NCBI GenBank assembly: GCA_033557465.1
Contig: CM066035.1
Span: forward strand, 919,780,235-919,844,234
DNA: 64,000 nt
Direction of reading: 5' to 3'
Source of the DNA: Ichthyophis bannanicus
Taxonomy: Eukaryota; Chordata; Amphibia; Gymnophiona; Ichthyophiidae
In this document: in pieces, positions 33,650-45,529 of the stretch
Position numbering within the stretch: the stretch's first letter is position 1
How the letters are laid out: each line of letters starts with the position of its first letter
Made by a program: the position numbers and the translations under genes
The notes under the pieces: model-generated
Told to the model about the DNA's origin: nothing
Database searches by the model: none
What the model saw: the letters and a program-made list of their open reading frames with translations, nothing else

Positions 33650-35471
33650 TGGGGAGCTGGGGTGGTCTGATAAGTGGGGTAGTTACGGTAAGCAGTACCT
33701 TTCCTCAGGAAAAAGGGCTTTTTACCCGAGCCCTTCTTAGAAGGGGCAAAAGTCTTATTTGAGAGTCTGGTCTGGGTCAAGTACTCGGCCTCAAGCTCAG
33801 CAGCCTTCTCAGTCATGGGTTTGCCAAAGAGGTTGTCATCTTGGCAAGGGACATTGATCAACTTGTCCTGAACCCATGGCTCCAGATCCGATGACATTAG
33901 CCAGGCCTGGCGCCTGGCGGCGTGCACCGATGCCGGCCGCGGCTACTCTGGTCGAAGCCTCAAAGCCATCATAGGCCGCTCGAGATATGAACTTTGAGCA
34001 CTCCTGAATCCCGGTGGACAAGGCATTGAAGCGCTGCAAGGGTGCCTCGGAGAGGCCAGCTGAGAACCCAGCAATCTCCTTTGCCAGATCCCTCAAGTAC
34101 ATGCCCATGTACAACTGGTAGGTTTGGACATGGCATGAAAGCATTGAGCCCTGGAAGCATTTTCTGCCGAGGGCGTCCAGGTTCCGAGCCTCCCGGCCAG
34201 GAGGTACCGAGGAGTGCGTTTTCTGGCTCTTGAGCCTATGCATGGCCGATTCCACAACCATGGAGCTGTGCAGCAGCTGTGCCTTTTGGAACCCAGGGCT
34301 CTTGCGGACTCCATAGATGGAATTGACCCGCTTGTTGAGAACTGGCATCGAGGCCAGTGACTCCCACATGTGGAGCATCAGCCGTTCCAGCATCGGAGGA
34401 ACCGGCACAGTAAGGGCATCCCTCGGGGGAAAGTCATACTGGAGGGCATCGAGCTTTTCAGCTTGAGGCTCCTCCTCGGTATCCACTGGGAATGCCAAAG
34501 CCTTGGCCATGTCCCTGATGGTCCGAGAACCGGGTATTCTCCAGAGGGAACCTTCTCAGAGGCTCTGAACCCAGTGGGTCCGATGGGTGTCTGGGGACTC
34601 CTCATCTTCCGTCTCCCACGCCGATCCCTCCGAGGAGGAATCGAGGGGCTCCTGCTGCAAGGGCTTCGGCCCCGACCGCCCCGACACCGAGAGCACCGGT
34701 GTCGACAACCTCGGTCCCAAGCGGGAGGTCGAGGGAGACCTTGGCCGAGGATCGAATCGAGTCTGAAGAGTCTCGAGGATCGGCTCAGCCTCCGGGGCCG
34801 ACTTGGACATCGAGGTCCCGGTGGTCGGGGCGGATGGACCGGTGAGACCGGCTATCAGCGCCTGCTGCTGCTCCATGAAGACAGAGATGTTGCGCTCCAG
34901 GGCCACCATCCTGAGACCAAGCTCAGAAGACTCCGCAGCCTCCGGCTCGGGCCCCAACCTCATCGGGTCTGACGCCGGCTCCCCCAGAGGGGAGTCCATG
35001 AGGACAACAGCACTTACCCGCCTCGGCATCACCGGCTCCGTGCCAGGTACCTTCGCAGGCTGCTCTGACTCCGGGGACCCGGGGCGGCGGTCAGGACTCC
35101 GCCGACCTGGCTTTCAAGGGCCCAGGGCAATCGGAGGCATCCGACACCGCCCTCATGGGCTGCTTCTTCCTCCGGTGTTCCCAGGAGGGAGACCCCCGTT
35201 CAGAAGACCCCCGATGCTGCTCGGGTTCAGACAGCTCCCGAGACGTCGAGGTTTCTGATGAGGTCCGGATCCGGGGGGATGCGGACTCCGAGAAAATCCT
35301 TTCACGCTGCTGCTGCCTACTTTGAAGTGCCTTAGAGGACATCTTCCCACACGGGCCACAGACCTTCGGGTCATGGTCGGGCCCGAGGCATCGGAGACAG
35401 CAGTCATGTGTGTTGGTGAGGGACATTAACTTCTTACACCAATCACACTTTTTAAACCCGCTGGCAACCAT
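33650..35471 (-). pseudogene. DIRS gag-like protein (30 kb copy)
   Basis: It starts MVASGFKKCDWCKKLMSLTN with a paired zinc-binding motif (CDWC ... CCLRCLGPDHD ... CGPCGKM), then a Ser/Arg/Glu-rich region. The conserved core is at 34510-33836: PPMLERLMLHMWESLASMPV, GVRKSPGFQKAQLLHSSMVV and VQTYQLYMGMYLRDLAKEIA. The C-terminal RRQAWLMSSDLEPWVQDKL leads into RT. It needs at least two frame changes. It is homologous along its length to the gag at 38517-42443. Confidence 0.75.
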
Positions 35472-35520
35472 CGGGGGGAAAAAGGGCCCCCGCAAGGTCA
35501 AAGGACCGGGCTGCCAGTGA

Positions 35521-36005
35521 AAATAAAAAAGAGCGCAAACGCTAGTCTCTTAAGGACAAAAATGTTTGTTTCTCTGTGATGCACCAAGAATCAAGTGGTG
35601 AGGTGCTCTGTTGTCTGGAGACTTGTTTTTTGTCCCGCACTGTGGTGCCCGCCAAAGGGCCCTCTGGCACAGGTGCAGCTCAGAAGGAGCTGGTTTAAAG
35701 CTGAGCCCAGCAGCATGGGAGGGGCTTGCCTCCACGCTGTAGCAGAGTTCATAGAGGCTCCGGTGTGCTCGATGAAGGAGATAATGGCGATCAGCAGTGT
35801 GAGGAGAGCTCCGATGAAGGTCGGTGATGCATGCAGAGCTTTGTATGGTATCCTGTGTATTTGTGCAGGCAGCGGGATGAGTCTGGTGGGTGAGTGTATG
35901 TGTGCAGGCAGCAGGATAAGTCTGTTGGTTTGTAGGCAGCCTCAGGAGGAGCTGGTTTAAAGCTGAGCTGAGCCTGGCACCATGGGAGTAGTGTTAATAG
36001 TAGGA
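35521..36005. other. Unassigned segment with a duplicated block
   Basis: It lies between the broken 5' side of a DIRS and a CR1 fragment. A block AGGAGCTGGTTTAAAGCTGA occurs at about 35686 and again at about 35949, and GTGCAGGCAGC recurs near 35865 and 35910. No coding motif or terminal repeat is recognised. It may be part of another mobile element. Confidence 0.4.
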
Positions 36006-36850
36006 GTAAGATTTTGTGAAGAGATACCACATCAGCCCGTCTCCAAGGATTGGAGTGGAGGAGTAGCCTAATGGTTAGAGCAGTGGCTTGGGAACTAAGA
36101 GCCCAGGGTTCGATTCACTAGCACACCTTGTGGCCTTGGGCAAGTCACTTAACCCTCCATTGCCTCAGAAAAATCCAAGTTATCAATGTCCCTGTTTAAA
36201 TGTACATTACCAAGTTGAAGTTACAATGTAAACCGCGTTGACTGAAATGATAACATGGTATAAAAAACCTGTTAAATAAGGATCTATTAAAAACATCCTT
36301 TAAAGGCCCTGCCAGAATATCTCTGAGCTCCTTCAGTATCCTGGAATGTATCCCATCCGGTCCCATGACCTTGTCCACTTTCAGTTTTTCAAGCTTTTCA
36401 AACGCGTAGTATCTACTCCATTCCCATTTGTATATTTGTCAGTCATACATGGTCCTTCTTCGGGATTTTCTTTAGTGAATACAGAACAGAAGTATTTGTT
36501 TAGCATTTTCGCTTTTTCAATGTCACATTCCACAAATCTATCTTTGGCATTTTTGAGTCTTGCAATTCCACCTCTGATCTTCCTCTTCTCCCAAATATAC
36601 CTGAAAAACATTTTGTTTCCACGCTTAACATCTTTAGCCATTGTTTCTTCTGCCTTTGCTTTTGCTATGCTTATTTCTCTTTTAGTTTTATCCTGTATTC
36701 TTTTCTGTGTTCATCTGTTTGTGATCTTCTGAATTTTGTAAAACCTGTGTTTTTTCTCTCTATTTGTGTAGTGACTTCCTCGGAGAACCATATAGGTTTC
36801 CTTTTCCTCTTGGTTTTTTTTTTTTAATTTACTTTCCTTACATACATATA
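36006..36850 (-). pseudogene. CR1 fragment (copy A2): linker and RT N-terminus
   Basis: Read on the - strand it matches CR1-A1 at 23155-23835. MAKDVKRGNKMFFRYIWEKR and IRGGIARLKNAKDRFVECDI come from the linker, and MDKVMGPDGIHSRILKELRD from the RT start. It lacks the catalytic RT part. A CORE-SINE sits inside it (36051-36277), and its right end is cut by the 3' end of another CR1 at about 36851. Confidence 0.75.
36051..36277 (+). mobile_element. CORE-SINE (tRNA head, MIR-like core, L2-like tail)
   Basis: The tRNA-derived head has an A box TAGCCTAATGG and a B box GGTTCGATTC. The core TGGCCTTGGGCAAGTCACTT is the hallmark of the CORE/MIR SINE group. The tail (aaccgcgttg ... GGTATAAAAAACCTGTTAAA) resembles the L2 tails in this window, so L2 machinery probably moved it. 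It interrupts CR1-A2 with a 6-bp duplication AAGGAT (36045-36050 and 36278-36283). Confidence 0.85.
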
Positions 36851-39026
36851 AGAACATAAGAAATGCCATACTGGATCAGACCAAGGACCATCAAGCCCAG
36901 TATCCTGTTAACAACCATGGCCAATCCAGGTCACAAGTACCTGGCAGGTTCCCAAAAAGGCACACAGGCTCCACAATGCTCATCCCGGGGTGAGCAGTGG
37001 ATTTCCTGGGTCCTCTTTAATAATGGTTTATGGACATTTCCTCCAGAAACTTATCCAAACCTTTTCTAAACCCAGCTACACTAACTGCTTTTACTACATC
37101 CTCCGGTAACGAATTCCAGAGTCTGAATACGTGCTGAGTAAAAAAAATATTTTCACCTATTAATCTTAAATGGGTTACATTGTAGATTCATTTTGTCCCC
37201 TCTAGTCTTTCTACTTTTTGATGGCGTAAACAACCAATCTGTTTACCTCTTCCAATCCATTAATTTATAGAACTCTATCATACCCCCCCCCCACCACCAT
37301 TTCTTTTCCAAGTTGAAGAGCCCTAACCTTTTAAGCCTTTCCTCATAGGGGTATCGTTCCATCCCCTTTACCATTTTTGTTGCTCTTCTCTATACCTGTT
37401 TTAATTTTGCTATATCCTTTTTAAGATATGGCGATCAGAATTGCACACAATATTCAAGGTGCGGTTGCACCCTGGAATGATACAGAGGCACTATGATATC
37501 CTTGATTTTATTCTCCATTCCTTTCCTTATGATTCCTTGGCTGCCACTGCACAGAGCCTTTCAGTGTATTATCCATGATGACGCCTACATCTTTTCCTGG
37601 CTGGTGATTTCTAAAGTGGTACCTTGCATTGTGCAACTGTTTGGGTTGTTCTTTCCTAGGTGCATAACTTTGCACCTGTTCACATTAAATTTCATCTGCC
37701 ATTTGGACATCCAGTCTTCCAATTTATCAAGGTTCACAAACCTCTTGTATTTTAACAACTTTGAATAATTTTGTGTCATCTGCAAATTTGATCCTCGCTC
37801 ATTATTCCTATTTCCAAGTCATTTATGAATATGTGAAAAAAGTAGTGGACCCAGCACAGATCCCTGGGGTACTCCACTCTTCACCTTTCTCCACTGAGAA
37901 AATAGGCCATTTAGCCCTACCCTCTGCTTTCTATCTTTTAACCAGTTCCTGATCCACAGTACTACATTGCCTCCAATCCCGTGACTTTTTAATTTCACTA
38001 AGGGGTATATTTACTAAACAGTCCTAATGTTACCGGCGCTAGTTGCAGCAATAATGTGAAGAATGCCATATAAGGAGTGGGCGTTCCAGTCCTAAGGTAA
38101 CAAGAATGTTCTCCAGGACCAAGCAGGAAGTCAGTCCTCACATATGGGGTGACGTCGGCGCCGACGGAGCCCTCGCGGAGCAATTTTCCCCAGCTTTCAA
38201 AGAAAGCCTTTGGGAATTGCAGCGCGCATGCGCGGTCCTCTTCCCGCCCAAGGGTGCCATCTTGCTCAGTCTTCTTTTTTCCGCGGAGCCCTGCAGACGT
38301 TGTCTGTGAATCCCCGCCGAAAAGTTGATTTTTTCTCTTTATTTCTCTTTTTTTCTTCGGTTTGACGCCGGTTCTTTTCCCGCCCGGACTCGCGACGCCG
38401 GTTGCGAGTCCGTTCCTTATTTTTCGGTTTTTTGTCCTTCGTGACAGATTTCGCGCCTTTTTCCTTTTTCCCTGGCAGCCCGGTCTTTCGACCTCGCAGG
38501 GGCCCTTTTTCCGCCGATGGCTGCCAGCGGCTTTAAAAAGTGTGACCTCTGTAAGAAACTCATGTCTCTTACAGACACTCATGACTTCTGCCTCCGCTGC
38601 CTCGGACCCGATCATGACTCCATGATCTGTGGTCCGTGTGGCAAAATGTCCTCAAAAGCGTTGAGGAGTCGGCAGCATCAGCGGGAGCGTATCTTCTCTG
38701 ACTCCGGCCGGGCTCGGACCTCGTCAGAGGCTTCGACGTCTCGGGACTCTGGTCCTGAGCATCGTCGAAGTTCCTCTGAAAGGGGGTCTCCTACCCGGGA
38801 ACATCATCGGAAGAAGAAACCCGCGAGGGCAGGATCGGTGGACGCTCCTGGTCCCTCGAGGGCCAGGTCGCATAGCCCTGATTCCCGTCCCGGGTCCTCG
38901 GAGGTGGAGAGGCCGTCAAAACATCCTCGACTCGAGGTGGACTTGCCCGCTCACGTGAGTACTGTTGTCCTCGTTGACTCGCCTCCGAAGGACCTGACGT
39001 CGGGCCCCGAGTCGGGGGCTGCTGGG

Positions 39027-41034
39027 CAATGTTCCCTCTAATTTTCTGTAGGCTGTGTACGCATAAAATATCAGCTGTGCAGCTTTTGAAGGAAGGTTCA
39101 ATTTTGTGTGCGCGCCACATAATGACACTCAGAGATATATACTTTAAAATTTGACTACACGTCAGAATACAGTATGTACACCACATTGATTTTAATCAAA
39201 TTAAATGAAAATAGACGATTGCTAAATCGGAAAATTTCTAGTAATTACAATCACAAATGTGGTATTATTTCAGTTAATTTTTATTGAAAGCCATAGTTAT
39301 TTCATGTAAATAATTTATGTATGGAAGAAGAGTTCATTCTCAAAATTTTTCTCTTTGATCTTTCAAATTTACCCATCTGAATAAATCTTATCAAGGTCTA
39401 CTGATCCGCCATCTTGAAGATGACTTTTAACACGCATCAGCATTTCCAAATGCTCTAAATGTAAGCGATTCCTTATTTTGGTTTTTAAACTGTTCATCAA
39501 GCTGAAACCACACTCACAATCTGCACTAGAAGCCAAAAATGTTCCACCAATATCCATCAATTTCGCTAAATCTGCAAAGTGAGCATTCTAAAATGCCAAA
39601 GTCACCATATCCGGAAAACTGTTTATCAGTTTGCTTTGATTTTTTCTGAGTCGAAAAACTTGAAGTCATTGAACTGCTGAATAACAATATGTTCCTCCAT
39701 AAGAAATTGTTTATACTTTAAGCAGAGTGATCGACGTTTTCCTGTTCCTGCACCATATTCATGTTATAATATAAGAAAAAGTCGGCATTAAGAATACATA
39801 TAAAGGTCAAATAAATGCTTAAAATATCTTAAGAGAACATATAAACCCTCAAGTAGTTAATACTAATATAAACATAATCAATAAATAAATGAGAAAACAA
39901 GGGAAGACAAGGGTGTGATTAATGACAAAATGGAAGCGCACCTCTGTGTTCCAATATGCAATTGAAACCAATCCGTGTCACTAAAGAAAATAGATAAACT
40001 ATGTAAAACCATGATCAAAAATGTTAAAACTGCAGCAGTAGAAGGAGTCAGCAGAACCAAGGAACCAATTGCATATATATAAAAAGAACTATTAGGTGTA
40101 TTTAAAAAATAAATATAATATAACCTGAGATTATCAACTATAAGTTGAAAAAGATCAAGAGAATTGAAACTCAAACTACCAAAAAAACCCTGCTACCTTC
40201 TCTCTTTAAACTACTCTTTTTTCCTTCCTCCCCCCCCCACCCCCTGATGAAAACTAACTTACCCTAATCAAACTAAGTAAACTAAGCAAATGAAGGTTCT
40301 CAGCAGAAATCCTGAAAAGACCGCGAAGGAGAGTCCCCCCTTGAGCCCCCTTCCTGCTCAGTACCGAAGTCTTCAGGAAACAGCCATGAATCTCCCACAC
40401 AGCTGCTATGCCTTCCTCAACCATGCAGCCCGCAGCCGTGCACTCAAAAACACCTACAGAGGCCTTCTGCCTAACATGGTGCCTCCCAGCTCCCGAAATT
40501 AGCGATCCAGACCGACAACCCTACCTGCATTGTCTCTGCCATTGCCTCCGTTCTGCAAAAGGGGCTCTGTTGCTGCCTGTCTGCCCTGTGCTCAGCCGTG
40601 CTCCCTAGCTTCAGCGACAAGGAGAGGGCCTGGAATCGCTTCCTCCGGCTCAGTGTAGACCACGCGGATGACCAGGGCAGGGAATGTGAAGCCGCGTGGC
40701 TGGCTGGCGGTGCCTCAGACAGCCTCCTCTGCCCCCGCCTCCTAGTCGTAGGCTCCTTCCTGTTCTCCTATTGGTCGAGGTCGGACTCGTGACGTGTCAC
40801 GTGTGAGAGGAGAAGAGCACTCAGAAGTGACATCATGTGACATGAAAAATGGCATGTAGATCGCTGGCGCGGCTGCGGCGCCACATAGTCTTAAAAACAT
40901 CCAAGATTTGAAATGAAATGAATGAAGTGAAAAAAGCCAAAGCAGATCCTTGTGCGCTCTGTTTTAATTTGTGTGCGCTCGCTCGGAGAGGTGTGTGCGC
41001 GCGCGCACACGCGCACAGCTTAGAGGGAACAGTG
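39027..41034. mobile_element. hAT transposon (2 kb) inside DIRS gag
   Basis: The ends are CAATGTTCCCTCTAATTTTC and CACAGCTTAGAGGGAACAGTG, flanked by the exact 8-bp duplication CTGCTGGG (39019-39026 and 41035-41042). The length is 2008 bp, and the 346-bp MITE at 20067-20412 shares both ends. A transposase remnant lies on the - strand at 39369-39560. The rest is AT-rich debris plus GC-rich sequence near 40500-40860, so this copy is not autonomous. It is the innermost layer of the CR1 > Harbinger > DIRS > hAT nest. Confidence 0.88.
39369..39560 (-). pseudogene. hAT transposase C-terminal dimerisation domain remnant
   Basis: The 63 codons read MMDIGGTFLASSADCECGFS, then LMNSLKTKIRNRLHLEHLEM and LMRVKSHLQDG. 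The SSADCExGFSxxNxxKTKxRNRL block is the hallmark of the hATC dimerisation region in vertebrate hAT transposases and domesticated relatives of the ZMYM6/KIAA1586 type. The catalytic parts upstream are not recognisable, so this is a remnant. Its position inside hAT ends with an 8-bp duplication makes the assignment firm. Confidence 0.75.
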
Positions 41035-42443
41035 CTGCTGGGTCTCCTGAGCTCGGACTCAAGTTGACGGCCTTGGAGAGCAGTCTGACTGCCTTCATGG
41101 ACCAGCAGCGGGTATTGATCGCTGGCCTCGCCGGTGTTTCTGCCCTGACCGCCGGGACGTCGACCTCCAAGTCGACCCCGGAGACCGAGCCGATCCTCGA
41201 GTCCATGAGGGCTCGAGTCGATCCTCGGTCGAGGTCTCCTTCGGCCTCCCGTTCGGGACCGAGGTTGTTGACGCCGACTCCCTCGGCGTCGGAGCGGATA
41301 GCATCGGTGCCCACCCGACCGGAGCCGCTCGACTCCTTCTCCGAGGAGTCGGCCTGGGAATCCGAGGACGAAGAGTCACCTGGTTCCTTTCGGACTCGGT
41401 GTGTCCCTTTGGACTCCCCCGAGTCCGAACCTCGGAGACGGTCCCCCCCGGAGGATACCCGGTTCTCGGACTTCGTGAGGGATATGGCCAAGGCTTTGGC
41501 CTTCCCCGCGGATCCCGAGGAGGAACCTCGAGTCGAAGAACTCGATGCCCTCCAATATGACTCTCCCCCGAAGGAGGCCTTTATTGTACCGGTTCCTCCG
41601 ATGCTGGAACGACTTCTCTTCCGCATGTGGGAGAGCCTGGCGGCGTCGCTGGTGTTAAGCAAGCGGGTCGATTCCATTTATCGAGTCCGCAAGAGCCCCG
41701 GCTTCCAAAAGGCACAACTACCGCACCATTCCATGGTGGTGGAATCGGCCATGCATAGACTTAAGAGTCAAAAAATGCACTCCTCGGTGCCCCCTGGTAG
41801 GGAGGCCCGAAGCCTGGATGCCCTCGGTAGGAAGTGCTTCCAGGGCTCTATGCTTGCTTGTCGAGTCCAGACCTACCAGCTCTACATGGGCATGTATCTC
41901 CGAGACCTGGCTAAAGAAATAGCCGGGTTCTCTGCTGGTCTCTCCGACGAACCTTTGCAGAGGTTCCAAACCTTGTCAACTGGTATTCGAGAGTGCTCCA
42001 AGTTTATATCTCGAGCAGCCTATGATGGTTTTGAGGCATCGGCTCGAGTAGCTGCGGCTGGCATCGGTGGACGCCGCCAGGCTTGGCTTCAGACATCCGA
42101 CCTCGAGCCCTGGGTGCAGGACAAGTTGGTCGATGTCCCCTGCCGAGGTGATAACCTCTTTGGCAAGCCCATGGATGAGAAGGCTGCACAAATCGAGACG
42201 GAGACTCTCACCAGGACTCGTCTCTCAAGGAAGACCTCTGCCCCTTCTCAAAAGAAGAAGGGCTCGGGGAAAAAGCCCTTTTACCTGAGGAAGGCGGCTG
42301 CCTATAAATACTACCCTCAGTATCAGGCCTCAGCAGCTCCCCCACAGGGAAAGCAGGCCAAGGGACGGGGTAATGGGTCCCGTAGGCAGCAAGCCCCCAA
42401 GCCTGCACCACCGGCCCCTGCTCAGCAGGGTGGGGGTTTTTGA

Positions 42444-44354
42444 CTTCATCAGCATAGCCTCTCCCCCTCAGCTGGTTTCTCTCAGCACAGGAGGCCGGCT
42501 GGTCCACTTTGCCCACAGGTGGTCCAACATCACCACAGATACCTGGGTACTTCACATAGTTCAGAAGGGCTATCTTCTTCACTTCACCAGGTACCTCCCT
42601 CCTTCTTTCCAGGGGAGCCTCCCAGACTCCCTTTGCACAGGGACTTACTCCTTCAGGAGTTAGCAAGTCTCATTCAGGAACAAGCCGTGGAACCGGTGCC
42701 CCACCACCTGAAGGGTCAAGGGTTTTACTCCAGGTACTTCCTGATTCTGAAAAGGACAGGAGGCCTCAGACCCATCCTGGACTTGCGAAACCTCAACAAG
42801 TTCCTTGCAAAGGAGAAGTTCAAGATGCTTACCCTTGGAATCCTGCTGCCCTACCTCCAGCAGGGAGACTGGCTATGCTCCTTGGATCTAAAGGATGCGT
42901 ATACTCATATCCTTATTCATCCAGACCACAGACAATATCTCAGATTTGTTGTGGGATGAAATCATTACCAGTACAGAGTACTGCCCTTTGGCCTATCCTC
43001 CGCCCCCAGGGTGTTCACCAAATGCCTAGCAGTGGTGGCGGCCTATCTAAGACTTCAAGGTCTTTTTGTGTTCCCATACCTGGACGACTGGCTCATCAGA
43101 GCCCCATCTTCACCAGAAGCCGCTCAGGCCGCTCATTGCACTGTGGCTCTGCTCCAGTACTTGGGTTTTGTCATAAACTTCGCAAAGTCCACTTTGCTCC
43201 CCTCTCAAAATCTCGAGTTCATAGGCGCCAGACTGGACACGCTTCAGGCGCGGGCCTTCCTCCCTCTGGACAGGGCCAAGCGGCTCATGGATCTCGCCAG
43301 CCACTTTCACAGCAATGCGCTGGTCTCCGCCAGGCACTTTCTGCGACTGCTCGGCCATATGGCTTCCACGGTCCATGTGACCCCCAATGCCCGACTGACT
43401 ATGCGTCCTGCTCAGTGGTGCCTTCGCACTCAATGGCATCAGGCCACGGGGAGCCTTGCGGACTCAGTACAGATCTCCGACCAGCTGGTCTCATCTCTGC
43501 GATGGTGGCTTCATCTACCAAACCTAGTGCTAGGGGTGGCTTTTCAGCCCACTCCGCATTCTCAGGTCCTGACGACCGATGCTTCCCTCCTGGGTTGGGG
43601 AGCACCTTGCCAAGGGTCATGTACTCAAGGCCTCTGGAATCCTTGGGAGTCTGCTCAACAGATAAACTTCCTGGAGCTCAGAGCCATCCGCCTAGCGCTT
43701 AGAGCCTTCTCTCACCTGGTGTCCCACCAGTCACTGCTGATACAGACAGACAACCAGGTTGCCATGTACTACGTAAACAAACAAGGTGGAACAGGCTCCT
43801 TCCTCCTCTGTCAGGAGGCGCAACAGCTATGCTCTTGGGCAGTCCGCCACGGCATCCTCCTCAGGGCTGTCTATCTCCCAGGTCAAGAAAATTACCTGGC
43901 CGACAAGCTCAGCAGGATCCTCCAGCCACACGAGTGGAGGCTGGATCCGATGGTGGTTCAGCAAATCTTTCTCAAGTGGGGTCTCCCCACCATGGATCTG
44001 TTTGCCAGTCCTCTGAACCGGCAGCTGCCCAGATTCTGCTCTCAACAGCCGCATCGTCTCCGAGTAGCGGCGGATGCTTTTCTGATTCCATGGTCCACCG
44101 GCCTCTTGTATGCCTTTCCTCCCATGCCACTGGTGTCTCGGACGCTCTTCAAGGTTCTTAGAGACAAAGCATCGATGATCCTAGTGGCTCCCCGGTGGCC
44201 GAGACAACCTTGGTTCCCGCTTCTAATGCAGCTGGCGGTGGACACTCCTCTTCCTCTGGGGTTTCAGCCCGACCTCCTGTCGCAGGATCAGGGGACTCTC
44301 CTACACCCCAACCTCCGGTCCCTTCATCTGATGGCCTGGCTGCTGAAAGGGTAG
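42444..44354 (+). pseudogene. DIRS RT/RNase H with one in-frame stop
   Basis: One frame runs from after the gag stop to 44354, broken only by TGA at 42957-42959, where the 30 kb copy has Gly. RT motifs are QEQAVEPVPHHLKGQGFYSR, TGGLRPILDLRNLNKFLAKE, CSLDLKDAYTHILIHPDHRQ and VFPYLDDWLIRAPS (catalytic YLDD). RNase H motifs are VLTTDASLLGWGAPCQGSCT, NFLELRAIRLALRAFSHLVS and LIQTDNQVAMYYVNKQGGTG. Then come MDLFASPLNRQLPRFCSQQP and SMILVAPRWPRQPWFPLL, the post-RNase H region where DIRS elements often carry a Dam-like methyltransferase domain; I cannot confirm methyltransferase motifs. The frame overlaps the recombinase by about 160 bases. Confidence 0.85.
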
Positions 44355-45391
44355 TCCTTGCTCCTCTGCAGCTACCTCCAGATGTGGAGAAGGTCGTCTT
44401 GGCCTCCCGGAGGCCCTCCACCCGGAAGTCCTACGCTCTTAAGTGGCGTCGGTTCTCCGTCTGGTGTACTCAGCAGTCTCAAGATCCCTTCTCCTGTTCA
44501 GCATCAGTGGTCTTGCAGTACTTGCTCTCTCTCTCTCACCTTGGACTTAAGTCCAACTCGGTCAAGGTCCACCTCAGTGCTCTTTCTGCGCATCACCTGC
44601 CGGTGGATGGTAGACCCCTTTCCAGCCACCCTCTGGTGGCTCGTTTTCTCAGAGGCCTCCTTCTCCTTAAGCCACCTTTGCGCCCGCCAGCCCCGGACTG
44701 GGATCTCAATGTGGTTTTGCAGCGGATTACCTGTCCGCCTTTTGAGCCTATGGCTACCTGTCCACTTCGTTTTCTTTCGTGGAAAACCTTGTTCTTGGTA
44801 GCCCTCACTTCTGCTAGACGCGTTAGTGAGTTGCAGGCCCTCGTATCTGATCCTCCTTACACTAGGTTCTACAAGAACCGGGTAGTCCTACGGACTCACC
44901 CTAAGTTTCTTCCCAAAGTGGTATCCCCTTTTCACATCAACCAGGAGGTGGTACTTCCGACCTACTTTCCCAGGCCCCACTCCAGCCGAGCTGAAATGGT
45001 CCTGCATACCCTGGACTGTAGAAGGGCGTTGACCTTCTACCTTGACCGTACGCGGGAGCACCGAAGGACTGTTCAGCTCTTCGTGTCTTACGACCCCAAC
45101 AAGTTGGGGATCCCTGTCTCCAAGCGTACTCTGTCCATCTGGATTGCTGACTGTATCGCTTGGGCTTACGAGGCAGCCGGCCTCGTGTTGGAAGGTAGAG
45201 TCACGGCTCATCGTGCTCGGGCGAAGGCTACGTTGGTGGCTTACCTCCGCTCTGTTCCATTGGCAGACATCTGCCGGGCCGCTACTTGGTCTTCAAGCCA
45301 GACTTTTGCAACCCATTACTGCCTGGAGAGGGAGTCCCGCAGGGACAGTGCTTTCGGACAGGCAGTCCTCCGTAACCTCTTCGAGGTATAG
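44195..45391 (+). CDS. DIRS tyrosine recombinase (398 aa, intact frame)
   Basis: The frame from MAETTLVPASNAAGGGHSSS to QAVLRNLFEV is uninterrupted. The N-terminal half has ASRRPSTRKSYALKWRRFSV and LSHLGLKSNSVKVHLSALSA (SAM-like DNA-binding part). The catalytic half has VALTSARRVSELQALVSDPP (box I Arg, codon about 209), VVLRTHPKFLPKVVSPFHIN, VSKRTLSIWIADCIAWAYEA, AHRARAKATLVAYLRSVPLA (H-x-x-R) and FATHYCLERESRRDSAFGQA (tyrosine). It would insert circular DIRS cDNA by site-specific strand exchange in the nucleus. The start lies inside the RT/RNase H frame in another phase, a usual DIRS overlap. It is the only family-2 recombinase here that keeps both Args of box I. Confidence 0.85.
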   Translation: MAETTLVPASNAAGGGHSSSSGVSARPPVAGSGDSPTPQPPVPSSDGLAAERVVLAPLQLPPDVEKVVLASRRPSTRKSYALKWRRFSVWCTQQSQDPFSCSASVVLQYLLSLSHLGLKSNSVKVHLSALSAHHLPVDGRPLSSHPLVARFLRGLLLLKPPLRPPAPDWDLNVVLQRITCPPFEPMATCPLRFLSWKTLFLVALTSARRVSELQALVSDPPYTRFYKNRVVLRTHPKFLPKVVSPFHINQEVVLPTYFPRPHSSRAEMVLHTLDCRRALTFYLDRTREHRRTVQLFVSYDPNKLGIPVSKRTLSIWIADCIAWAYEAAGLVLEGRVTAHRARAKATLVAYLRSVPLADICRAATWSSSQTFATHYCLERESRRDSAFGQAVLRNLFEV

Positions 45392-45529
45392 GCAACTCCT
45401 ACCCTCCATCCCGGATGTTGGGCTACCGGTTGGAGACATATTCAGAGAAGATTCCTTCCTTCTGTGCTACTGAGCTAGAGGGAGCTCATTTTTGTGCTTA
45501 GGGTCTCCGGTAGCCTTAAGCTTGGGAGT

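Larger units (their letters stand above)
30129..35520 (-). mobile_element. DIRS family-2 element (30 kb copy), 5' terminus missing
   Basis: On the - strand the order is gag (35471-33650), RT/RNase H (33600-31850), tyrosine recombinase (31807-30634), then the internal complementary region (30495-30436) and the 3' inverted terminus (30435-30129). The complementary region reads GTAACTACGCTTTCTCCAGG followed by AACAAGCAGGAAGTCAGTCC, joining the two element ends as in the copy at 38109. The right (5') inverted repeat has been replaced by unassigned sequence from 35521. Frameshifts are scattered through the coding parts. Confidence 0.8.
38517..42443 (+). pseudogene. DIRS gag-like ORF interrupted by hAT
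   Basis: It begins MAASGFKKCDLCKKLMSLTD with zinc-binding pairs (CDLC, CLRCLGPDHD, CGPCGKM). It runs open to the hAT insertion at 39027 and continues from 41035 with LGLKLTALESSLTAFMDQQR. Acidic/serine-rich text follows, then the conserved core PPMLERLLFRMWESLAASLV, RKSPGFQKAQLPHHSMVVES and MGMYLRDLAKEIAGFSAG, and a basic Lys/Gly/Gln-rich C-terminus ending QQGGGF. Apart from the hAT and its 8-bp duplication no break is seen. Gag probably packages the RNA. The stop at 42441-42443 is in the same frame as the RT that follows. Confidence 0.8.

Noticed and set aside
38106..38280. Protein-coding reading of DIRS termini
   Set aside because: The segment is an inverted terminal repeat present at several other places without coding context.
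20341..41020. Z-DNA-like GTGTGCGCGCGCAC stretches as regulatory sites
   Set aside because: Both copies (about 20370 and 40990) are part of the hAT right end, so the repeat origin explains them.
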